A model generated the notes under the pieces. The model saw only the letters and a list, made by a program, of their open reading frames with translations, was not told where the DNA came from and did not search any database. The position numbers and the translations under genes are program-made. Source: Anas platyrhynchos (taxonomy: Eukaryota; Chordata; Aves; Anseriformes; Anatidae). From it: 64,000 bases of DNA. Each line of letters starts with the position of its first letter. Positions within the stretch are counted from its first letter, which is position 1. Positions 50,901 through 62,900 of the stretch are shown one piece after another. The stretch is from positions 7,623,501-7,687,500 of the forward strand of contig NC_092602.1 in the NCBI RefSeq assembly GCF_047663525.1. Direction: 5' to 3'.

Positions 50901-53900
50901 ATACAGTTAATCTTTCCCAAAAGTGTACACACAGGTATGCCAAAAGCCATGCACAAAACAGATGAGACAGCTTTGTGTCTCAGCCATCACTAATGGCTTT
51001 CCTGTTCCCATCACCTCACCTCCTTCAGCTCCAGCTCAATGATTTGTTCCTTGAAAGAGTAAGCTTTATTCTCCCTCTTCATGTTAGCCTTTTTCATACT
51101 GTCCTGTTGAGCACTGAGAAAGGAAGCAAAGAATCAGCACTACTCTGAAGAAAGGTTCAGGCACACAAATCTAGGAACTTCTGTGCAGAAAAGAGTATCT
51201 GACAAACCCAAACCCACTCACTCACTGACGAGATGCCAGCAGGAATCAATCCCCATGTTCACAGAAAAAAGAAATTATAGTCTTACCTCTGTATTATAGA
51301 CTTGTCATACAGTTCTCCTTCTGGTGTCTTCATGATGGCAAATTCCTCTCGAGTAACCTGGCACAGAGCTGGATTCTCCATTGATGCTGAGATAGTGCTG
51401 ATGAGCTGTGGGAGCACTCTGCCAGGTGAAAGCAGGGAGAGAGATCCCACTGCATTCATGGATGACTATCAAGAAAACAAAGGAAAATCCACTATGATCA
51501 GTATTCCTTGATACTGTTTCAAAAGAGTATGCCCTGCTGAAGTAGGCCACATTACATTCTTTGAGAGCAACGCCCTTCAAGTTCTATTTCATCATCCACT
51601 GGGTACCAAAACCTTATCTAGAATTCTACTGAGCTGCTGATATACACCCCCCAAGCCTTAAATCCCAGCTCTTTTTTTTTCTCCACTGGATTTCTTTTTG
51701 AACGTGCTTTTTTCCCTCCTTATAGACATATCTCCTTTCTGACAGACCAGTTAGCACTGAAATCCTACAAAAACATTTTTGTTCTGAAGTATCTCCTTAT
51801 ACGAACAACAGAAAAGCAGAAGTTTATCACCTGGTTCTCTGGAGTGTAGGCAGTGAGTCTGGGTAGTATGTCATTCAGGTGTTTGGTAATAAAGTCTTTG
51901 GGATCTATCTTCATCTTGATGAGGAGGGCTGGCCAAAGACCTGGCTGTACTGCCACTAGCATGAAGAATAAATAAACATAATAAATATGAAGCAGATTAC
52001 TAATACAATGAAACAAAAAGGTAAAATTAAAAACAAAAAACAAACAAACAAAAACAAACAAACAAAAAAAAACATCTGTTGTTCGTGAGAGTGGTTTTAT
52101 CCCTTCACTTACCTAGAGACGGATGATGGCTCACCAGCAGCATCTCCAGAGCCAGCTTTTCTGTCTCAAAGGAATCCACATCCAGCCCCGCCACACTTGA
52201 GATGACACACAGTGCCTCGTGAAGTACCCGGGGAGGAATGTATGTCTTTCCTAGCTCTGACAACTCTCCTGACTCCATCACAAGGACCTCCTGAGGCATA
52301 ACCTAGGGGACAATTTGTCATTAACATCACAGCAAGCTTTCCTGAGCACACTTTCCTACAGGAACACCATACTGAACACCAGAAATCAGCTCCCTCTGAA
52401 AGTGCTAGCAACCTCAAGTTTTCCAAGAAAATAAAGGGTGATAATGGAGCCAAAGCACAGAGTGCTGACAGTGGTGGAAAGACTAGGAGCAGAAGACCAT
52501 ACTAGATTTGGCAAGGCAGGGTAAAATAAAACTCAAACTATCATTTTTAGCAAAGAGGACTTTGGAAAAGGTTTCACCAGTTGGCTAGGAACAGTACGCC
52601 CAGCTTCTGCTGTCTAATTTTACCCAGTATCTTTCAAAAATACCTTATTCAGGCTTCGTCTGTGACATGGAGATACTGTTTATGAAGTCTCACCCTTGGT
52701 ACCTAAATAATGCAACTTAACCTATTTAGCAACTTGACATAGTGCTGGCTTAGCAGCATGCCCAATAATACAGGATTTAACATTTTATTTTTTTTTTATA
52801 CTAGTTGTTACTGAAGTATTTATACTGCATTTGTTTTAAAAAGGCAGTCTGAACTGTTAGCCAGGGCCAAAGAACTAGGATACTGAGAAAGGATCTACAT
52901 ACCTTGTCTTCTACTGGGGATTAAATTTGCTTTTTAAATGATACAAGAACATGGAAAACTGCAGCTTCCTCCCCAAGTAATTTGGAATAATGTAGCTTTT
53001 GTGCATACAGGGAAGACTAGGCAGCCTCACACACCAGGGACACTAACAAAATAATAGCAGTAATCTAGGAACAAGTGGCATTTCTAGAAGATCACAAAGC
53101 TGGAACTGAATCCTTTTCCCAGCACACTGTATGTCAATGTTAACAGCAAACCTAGGGTATGGAGCTGATGGGCAGCACACAAGCAGCTAAGCAGGGACGA
53201 GGCTTCTTGACTGCTCACCTTATGAGAACTGAGAACCACTTTCAGCTCCTCCAAGAGCCCATAGGCCAGTTTGTATCCTCCCAGAGAGGACAAAAGCTTC
53301 CTGACTGTTTGATGGGCCTGTCTTCGAACATGCCAGGTCCGACTCAGCAGTACTGCAATAAGGGCACGGTGATACTGCCTGAAAATTGAGAAATAAGCAG
53401 GTTGAGCAACGGAGATAGCTCTGCAAACCACCTGGCCACAAAAGCACAAAGCATTCAGCATTTTGTGCAAAGTCCCAGGCCCACCCTCTCCTGCATAAAC
53501 ATTCAGGGTCAGACCCAGATCAGTAACAGCACTCTACGTACTGAACTTTACTTTCAGGGAGCCGCTGTGCATGATCCAAGAGGAGACGCTCTGTCAGCTG
53601 CAGTACAGTACACATTGCTGTGGGAAAAGACAAATATTTAAAATAGCATGGGATTTAATACGGAAGGAGATTTTTTTTACTTAAGAATGAATAAACAGCA
53701 ATCAGCACACAATAAAATAACTGCCAAAATTGAGCCTCTACATAAGCTTCTCCGTAAGGCTAGAAACAAGTCCAATTAACATCTAACAAGCCTGGAAACA
53801 GAATCATGAGCTAAGAGAATCGTGGTTAGCTTCACTCCAGCAGAATTTCCTTAACCAGTATGAGAGGCCTATTTTCGTGTGAGTAAACAGAGTAAATCAA

Positions 53901-56900
53901 ATAAGAAGCACCATACTCACTGCATCAATACTGTTAATTCCTGAGCATTGCTGAAATGTCTTAAGTGACAATAAAATGCTTAATAAATTCATTAAAAAGC
54001 ACATAATGCTGTGGGAGCGATAGCTTTTGTATTTTACCACATACTATCATCCGAGCTTCTACTGTCACTAGACCCTTTGGTTTGCATATCAATGTCCAAC
54101 CACATCATAAAAACAGTAGCAGAAAGCCCTGAAATGTAGGGTAGGTTATAACCCATATTAAATACGATAAGAGGTTGCTTTGGAGATTCAACGCATCAGA
54201 TAGCTTGGGGATGTTAAACACATCGGCTGGATGTTTTTGTTCATTAATAACCAATAACAAATCATGACAATGCTTACTCTCAAAATTACCAGCATTAGTT
54301 TTGGGGATTAACATCCTAATGGACTGATAAACAATTTTCCAGATCATATTGTTTCAGGATACCTGCAGACTTGGGAAGGAAAATGACTGGATATACACAT
54401 TGCCCATTGCCTTTGGCAAATAATGATCACAGCAAGCAAAGAAATTATGCTAGTTCCCATTTACCTCTTCAGAGCTTTGTACAAAAGATAAATGAACTCA
54501 TTTCAGAGAAACGATTCATGAACTCATTTGCAAGGCTTTCAGTTTAAAAGATAGTCAGTGATGTTTCTGTGGGGCACTTTCTTTTTTCCAATTAATCTTT
54601 AAACACAAGAGAACAAAATAGAGCATGGATAGACTAATGTATAACCAAATTGATTTCTTATCTGTTACTACTCTTCCTCCACATCATCTTACAAGCTTCC
54701 TCTGCATGTATTCTTCTCCAACCTTATTTTACTTTTCCCCATCTTACTCCTAATTTTATGCTTATCCATGTCCCTTAGATTGGCCGCAACTATCTACTTA
54801 CAAGCTGGAACACCACACACTTTTTTGAATTGGAAAGACCTTCATTGAATATAAAGATTGGGAATTGTAAATGTTTGATAACATAGGATAGAAACATTAG
54901 ACGTTAATTAATTCACTGCCAGGTTACAATTAATTTAGATATACTTCTAGAAGAGAGCATTGCTCATTTCAATCTGAAAATAGATCCCCAAGGACCATAG
55001 AACAGGGCTAACAGCAATGTAGCTTGCTTAAGTAATAGAATTAAACAGTAACAGGATACGCAATAACTGATAATTTACCTTCCTCTGAAGCGGACTGCAA
55101 GAACTTCTCAGATGTAAAAATTTGTTTTTTCTCATCCAGAATCAGCTGCCAGAAGCTGCTCAACTTAGACTCTGAGAAGAAAAGCACAAATGTCTATCAA
55201 GGACTTATCAAAATGAGTAAGAACTTACCAGGTTACAGAGAATACAGTAAAATTCTGTCTCCTGAAATTTTTGAAGCTATTTCTAGCTTTTGCTTGTCTT
55301 CACTTACAAAGCCTCTCATCTCTCATTTAGAACTATAAGCACGTCTAAAAAACACCTGTTGAAAAAAATATATTTCTCTGACTTACACTTGTGAAATGTA
55401 AAATCTGTTTCACCTTAATTTTCATAGGGCAAGACTCCCTAAAAATTAAGAAAAGGAGAAAGCTGATGTGTTGCTTTTGACAGACAGAACACATCTGGAT
55501 CTTATATCCTGGCAGATGTATGAATTCAGACAGTTCTTGCAATATGCTCTAATGGAAAACAGAATTCCAGTCCTGCAGTTTTCCAAAGATAGTTTGTAAA
55601 AATACTACATACATGGCAAACAAGTTACACTTTGAATGCTTCAACACTTTTAACACTTCAGTCATATCCTAGCATGTAAGGTCTCAATTAATTTTTTGTC
55701 AGAGCAAAGAGAAATACTGCCCCAAGTGAATGGAAGCTGGAATTTGCAAAGCCACAGAAGAGCAAGAATTTCTTATTGACAGAACCAGGAGAGATCAGAA
55801 TAAATCTTTCCCTGTTTTATCAAAGGGCAGTGATTCTCTGCTCAGAAGCAATATATGGATTAAGGAATAGAACCTGAGGCACACTGTCAAGAAAAAGTGT
55901 TATTCCTTAGAGCCTGGTCATATTGGATTCTGCCAAGATGTTTTGTGATCTTACCAGTTTGTCCCTCAATTACAGACATCCTGCAGATCAACAAAGCTGC
56001 CGCAACTCCTTCGGTTACCATGGGAACCTGAGTACTTTGGGATGCTGCTTTTTCTACTGTCTGGATCAGCATTGGCAGCAGGTCCATTGCCTGTAATAAT
56101 GTGTCACCTGAGGAGACAGACAGAGACAAACTGCAAAACAAGATCCTTCACACGTTAAACCAAAGGTATCAATGGTTCTTCTGTTGTTACAACACAAGAA
56201 GCAAACTAGACACAGATGGGGAAGACTCCCAAAGCACTGCCAATCACTCCTGTGATCAAACTTTAGCTATGAGGATGATAACCACTTTAGTCCTTTCCTC
56301 ACAGATAAAAGGGTCCCATCCCACTACAAGTTTCTGTTCATGGGACGCAAAAGAAAATGCTAAGCTGGTTACATAAAAGGACCCAGTTCAAATCACAGGA
56401 AGTCTGACGTTAAAACGTTGTTTCTCTGAGAGCGCAAAAGTAAATTCCTGGCAAGCCACAACCATCTGTTCCATCTCAAACGTTCAGAAGCCAAGGAATC
56501 CCGCTGATCTGTGACCCTCGCGTCTAAGGGAACTGAGCTAGACGTTCCAGCTATTTCCAGAAGCAACACCTCAGACGATGCCAAAAAAAAAAAAAGAAAC
56601 AGAAGACACTGAGATTTTGTACACTGAGTATTTGCAGGTAGTGTTTTAACCATAAACCTGTAAGAGTTAGAGTCTTTATTTTTTAAGTTGGATACTTCAC
56701 CTGCTGGGCCAAAGTAATGGCAGCCAGCATGCCAGTGCTGAGTAAATTGTTTTGGAATATGAATGTCTTAGGCCGTGATCCCTTGAACAGCTGCACACCT
56801 CACACATGTAATCCCACCTGCCCCTGCAAAGCATGAGCAACTTTAGGTTTCCCATACTTATCTCTCTGAAGGGACCAGCCTCCTTTGAAACCTAACTAGT

Positions 56901-59900
56901 TTTTAAAGTGGATGGTGGTTTTTTTCAGCCCTAGAATAACACAGAATTTCCCAGCAGCTATAATAGGAAAACATAGAATTTTAATTCTACTCAAATACAT
57001 GTTGAGAAAAAACAAATGGCAAGTTCATTGTACCTAATAAAATAGACTAAGTTATTCGTCTCTCAGGAAAATGTGTACCATCTTTTCAATTCATACTGCC
57101 TCAACAAGAGAGATCTCCCATACAGAGATCAGACCTATCACCTATTGACCTGCAGATGAAGTGCTGAAGTCAGCACAGGGAATACAACCAACTGAGGCAA
57201 ATCTGAAAAGGATCACCAATGGTTTAGAATTTGTGAAGATTTCAAAAACATGTTCCTTAAAAAAAAAAAAAAATTTAAGCTCCTGAGCATCAAAACCACA
57301 GCCCACAATCCCAGTGTTATGGATGATGTATGAAACAAAAGTGTGGTCCCTTAGCTAGAAATACTGCAATCTATAAAACAAATCAATCCAAAATTACTTT
57401 GGGGTATATGAAAAGACAGCACAACGGATAGTGATACGCAGTTATACAAGGAGATACGCTATCTTTAAAGGCTTGAAAGCAAAAGAGACTTCAAGGAGAA
57501 AAATGAAGGTTAATGAACAGGTATCACCTTACAAAATCTCTCTTAACCCACACAGTTATATACTATATCAACAAGAACAGAAGTTGATTACTCATTTCTT
57601 AAGCCACACAGTCAAGAGTTATTAATAGCTGCACAGTTTTACCTTTGAAAGAGGCTAGCATGCACTGCAGGTAGGCATGCCTCACAGCTGAAGTGGAGGT
57701 TTTAAGGCTGAAGGCTTTCTTTAGCCATTCCACCAGCTTCTTAGGGACTTCTGTGGTGAACCGAACACACCAAAGAGCCAGGACAGAGACCGCATGAACC
57801 AACGTGCCTTCGTGGACTAGGAAGTAACACAGGGCTCACATCAGTACAGCAGTTGCACAGAACACAGGAGCACATAAAACAGAAAGCAGATAATGTTGGG
57901 GTGAGGAAGGAGAAGAATGCACGTGCTTCTAACAGGCATAGAGTTGTCTCCACAGGGCTGCTCTTCAAAATGGTGCAATGTATTTTATAGCACAACATGA
58001 AAAAATCAGGATTTGTCCTAAGTAATAGGCTGTATGAAAAGCCTGCTCAAGATAAAAGCAGCTTAACAAATCCAGAACAAAAACAAGAGACCTCACCTTC
58101 TTGTTGCAGAAAAGGGATGAAAAGCTCAGCCACGGTTCCAGCCAGAGCTTGGCTAGATGTCCCAGAAACCACATGGTGACTAAGGCTACCGATCCCTGAA
58201 AAGAAAAACATCTCTCTTTAGTTCCTAAAGTACCAGCACTTGCTGTAAAACCTCAGAACAATTGCATTTGAGTCCTTGCTCAGACATCTCTTTCTCATGA
58301 CTACATCTGGATGTCACATCCACCATGAACCAACGTTACAGGACGCTGTCTTCATTTTTACCCAAGATAGTCACCTCCTTCCTTGCAGAAAACATTTTAG
58401 CCTACTAGCCAACTATTTCCATTGAAGAGAAAGTCAAGAATTTGCATGCAGTATCCAGCACCCTGTATGACATTAACTGCAGCCAACAGAGAATAACCAG
58501 GCAGGGATTCATTCCTAAAGGCTCAAATACGGATTCCTCTCATTCAACCATCTGCTGGATTTGCTCCACTAGAGAAGCAGCTTTCTTTTAGGATCCTCAC
58601 CTGAAAGGACACTCATCTTCTGAGCAACAACTGTCAGCTTCCCTTCCGAGCCTGCCAACAAGAAACAAACGGGTGACTGCTGATGCACAGACAGGCAATC
58701 ACAATGTGCTACATCAGCTATCTTCTCTAAAATGCCCCTGACCCAGGCTGAGCAGCCCCTACCATACAGACAGTCAAAATCAACAGAAAAAAATACACAA
58801 AACACACCTTGAAGCCAACAAATCTTTATTCACCTCTGCTGCTTATCGTACAATTTACTCACCCCCTAAGATGGCAAAAAGGTGTCTGCTCAGCGACTCC
58901 ACAGCCGAAGGATCACTGCACTGTCGAGCCAAATTCTTTAATGCAACAACTGCTTCATCCATCAGCTGCACACTGTTGGATTTCAGATGACCTAGAAAAT
59001 GATGCACGAGCTAAGAGCTCTCTATCACAAACTGCATAAAATCAGCGAGACAAGGATGTATCTTTGTATGTGGCCTGACTCAGCTTCTGGAACGTCACGT
59101 GAACTATTCCAGTGCCAAGTTACAGTATCATCCTCCCACCCAAATAAATCAACCTCGACACCAGCGATCGAATTGTTATACATACAGCCATAAAGGTGAA
59201 GCAAGACTTATTCTGAATTCATCATTCCCTCCAGAATTAAGTACTTACTGGCCAGTCCTTTCACAATGTCCAGAGCGTACTGGCTAAGATCCAGGTTCAC
59301 AGACAGGAGCAAGCAAGATATTGCTGAAGACAGAAGAGATTATGTCATATTAAATTTGTTAAGAAGCTGATTTTAGCATTTTAATACTTCCTTCCCCACA
59401 GAACACATCAAGAGCAGACAGGGACAGTAAGGACTAGGGCGGAAAGGCACTGAAACTGATGCCCAATCAATAGATTAATTCAGGATTATTCTTAGCACTC
59501 AGCTGTGAAATTCTGTCCTCAGTGTAAATCATAGCTACCACATACCCAGACACTTGGAATCACACCACAAATGTTGCTTCCCCACATCCAGCCCTTAGGC
59601 GCCAGACAATCCCCCTGCCTATGCCCACAGGCCTATAAGCATAGTCCAGAGGGATGCACACCCCCCACAACTCCAGGACTGTGGAACAACTGTTCAGGCT
59701 CTTTGGCAGAGCACTGTACAGAGATGACAGACTCACTTTCAATTACATTCTCAGGACTTCGCAGCAGGGATTTCTGCAGTGTTGGCAAAACCAAGTCCTT
59801 GAACTCAGCGTGAGAGACGTATCGAAGAATTGGGGAACAGCTGTCCTGCAAAGGGAACAAAGCACTCAGCACAGCAGCAGGCACCACACACAGGACAAAA

Positions 59901-62900
59901 GCATCGACAGCCCTGGAAGAGTTCTTCTCACCAGCACGTGCTTCTGAGGCTTTGTCTTGCTCATAAGGATGGTCTTCATGTAGAAATCCAGGAGAGCACT
60001 CTGAACAAGCAGAAACACCAATTACAGCCACGCTGCAACCCATACAGCTCCCTGCATGCCACTGACAAGCCAGGCTTGACGCCCTGCCTCACCTTCCTCT
60101 GGAAGGCAGCCCTAACCACCAAGCAGAAGCTTTGTGTGATGGTCGAGCAGAGATCAGGGCTCTCTGCTTACCCGCCAGCCCAACACTCAAACCCACTAAG
60201 ACTGGCTGCTGCCTTCCCTTCCTACAACAAAGGAGAAGGCAGAAAGCTGCAGGGCTGGCTGTCTGTGTAAAAGCACAGGCCAGAGCAAAGACCCACATAC
60301 CTGGCAGCTCCCTCTATAAATGCATCCCATTGTTTTAACCAGAATTGTATTACTACTGAAATGATGGATAATGAAACCAGGTGCAGAAGGAAAGTACCAG
60401 CTTCGCTGACACATCTGTCCCCCACCTTCTCCGTGATGAAAAGCAATGCTACTTATTTTTTTAAAAAAAAAAAAAAAGCAGCATGGCAGATTTACCTTGT
60501 GGCGTTTGATGATGTCAATCTCTTTCTGGGCTGTGCAGAACTGCACCACCAGTCCCAGCATTGCAGCATAGCTCTGGTTTGGTTCAAGACCGAGAATGAC
60601 AGACAGGTACTGATCCACCAGATCTTGATTCTAATGAGAAAAAAAAAAAAAAAAGCACATTAACACAACAGAAGCTAGAACTGCTGCTGAATAAAGCTAC
60701 GTGAAGTATAGCTCACCTCTTTCCACAGCCTGTTCAGTTTCTTCACCGCCCCAACCACTGCCTGCTTATGAGAACCTCCCAAGACTTCCAAGAGGAGTAA
60801 GCACTGAACCTCCACCTGCCAAGGGAAACAGCCAAGACAGCCCGCATGAACCTGCTTCTCAGAGAGCTTGTATCAAACAAGAACTGTCAGATGCCTGTGA
60901 TTAACTCCATCTGCTTACGAAGAAGTGCTTAGGCTGTGTAAGTTCTTTCAACACGCAGAATTACAGAGCTGCACTGTTTTCATCCCATATATACTTTGCA
61001 GAACTATATACATGTATAATAGTTTTGGAAACTCTGACTTTGAAAACAGTAATTTGTATCAAGTTACACCTCTTCTTGAAGTGTATTCCAACTATATTCC
61101 AAGGTGCTGTGAGCATGGTCCCAGGGACAGATTGTTAACACAGGTAAAAGGCTACTTAAAACCACATGACAGAATATCACAGGCAAGGCAGGGAAGCAGA
61201 AGGAGTTCACAGCATGCTTCAGAGAGCACCTTGGAGGCACAATTTAGGCTAGAAATACAGGTATACACCAGTGTACAGAGCAAGTCTGCTCAGGTGTAAG
61301 ACTGCCCCAGTCTCATGCTTCATACATCTCCTGCCTTCCCCAGCAGAACAGGAAAGGTAAAAACACCAGAAAGCAAATAAGATCATCTTATAAACCCAGG
61401 TTTTAACATGACTTTATCAGTCACATTCAGATTTACGTGCAATGTTTCAGCAAACTCAAGAAATTAGAAATATTCAAGTCCTCAACTCCAAGGGGTATTT
61501 CTGCAAACCAAGAAGAACCTACCAGTTTTTTCCACGTTTCCCCCTGTCTCTTGTCAGGCGTCGGAAAGACTGTGCGAACCAGCAGGCACGTCCAGGAGAG
61601 CGCCAGCAGAGCTGCAGACCCACTGCTCTTACTGTAGTGGAAACAGAAGGCAGGTAAATCCACAGCCCTCCACGTAACACTATGTAACTCCTACTAAGTC
61701 AGAACTGGCTCATCTACACCACTCCAAAACACCACCTCATTACTGAAGCTATCTTATAGCAGAAAAAAAAAAACAGCTAAACTCTCAACTTTTAAAGGAA
61801 ATAACTGGTGTTTGTAAGCTCCAATGGCTTTTGCTTGATGTGTTTCAGCTCCTGTTTAAACTCAGAACTTGAATGGCAAAGGGAGGCTAAATCCCACCTG
61901 CTGGGAACGAGAAAACTTAGCGTGAGAAAGACCATTTTTTGATCTTTCCAGCAGCATTATAGCAATGAGTTAAATACTTCGCCGACTGAGACTGCCCAAA
62001 AAGTGACTCAAGATTTCTCATCTGCTGATCATCTTGACTGTCAGAGCTTCACAGCCTTGGATTGCCAAAGCATTTCACAGCTTACATTCCCCCCGGCACA
62101 CCATTCAGCTCTGATTTATGCCAACTCTCCCTTCTCCCTCTCCTTCAAGTGGCAGAGCCCACCTCTCAGCTCCCTGAGGATCCCCACCCCATTTTCCTCT
62201 TCTCTCAAAAAGTGAAATAAGGTAACAAATCACCTGATGTACTGACACAGTCACCTGAGAAGCAAATACTGCATCACTACGAACATTTAAACCAAGACCT
62301 GGTAGTTTTTAGAGGTACACCTCTGTTCAGCCAGGAGGCAAGAGGTGGGCGAAGGAGGTGCAGGATGGCACTCTGGGGCCTCCATCAGCCTAAAAAAAAA
62401 CCTACAGAAAAGAACCCTAGGGAGAAACAAGCCCTAGTTGGTGTTTGCAGCTGCTACCACTATACAATAGCGGCTCATTTCTCATCTGAACATCAAACTT
62501 CATTATCTTCCTGTCAATAATAAATCTTGAATTCCAGCAGCTGAACACGGGATGGGTAGGAACTCCCCTTTCCTAATCATTTTGGAGACTGTTTCTTCCT
62601 AAGAGTTTATTCCTCATCGTTCCAGACTTAAATTTAACAAAATAAAACTGTAACTTAGACCCGATCCACCAGCAGTGGATCAAGAAGATTCTGATTTCAC
62701 AGAAGACATGAAAGAGGTTAAAAGAAGTAAAATTTGAGCAGTCATTACGTTATCCCTGAATGCTTTTAACAGCTCTGGCAAGCAGCAGCAAAGCACCCAT
62801 ACCGAAGACAAGAATAACCACCAGCAATCCCAAAGTGATTCCACACAAAGCAACACATCCCGCACCTGGGAGCTCCGGCCCTGCCGCTGATCCCCGAGGA

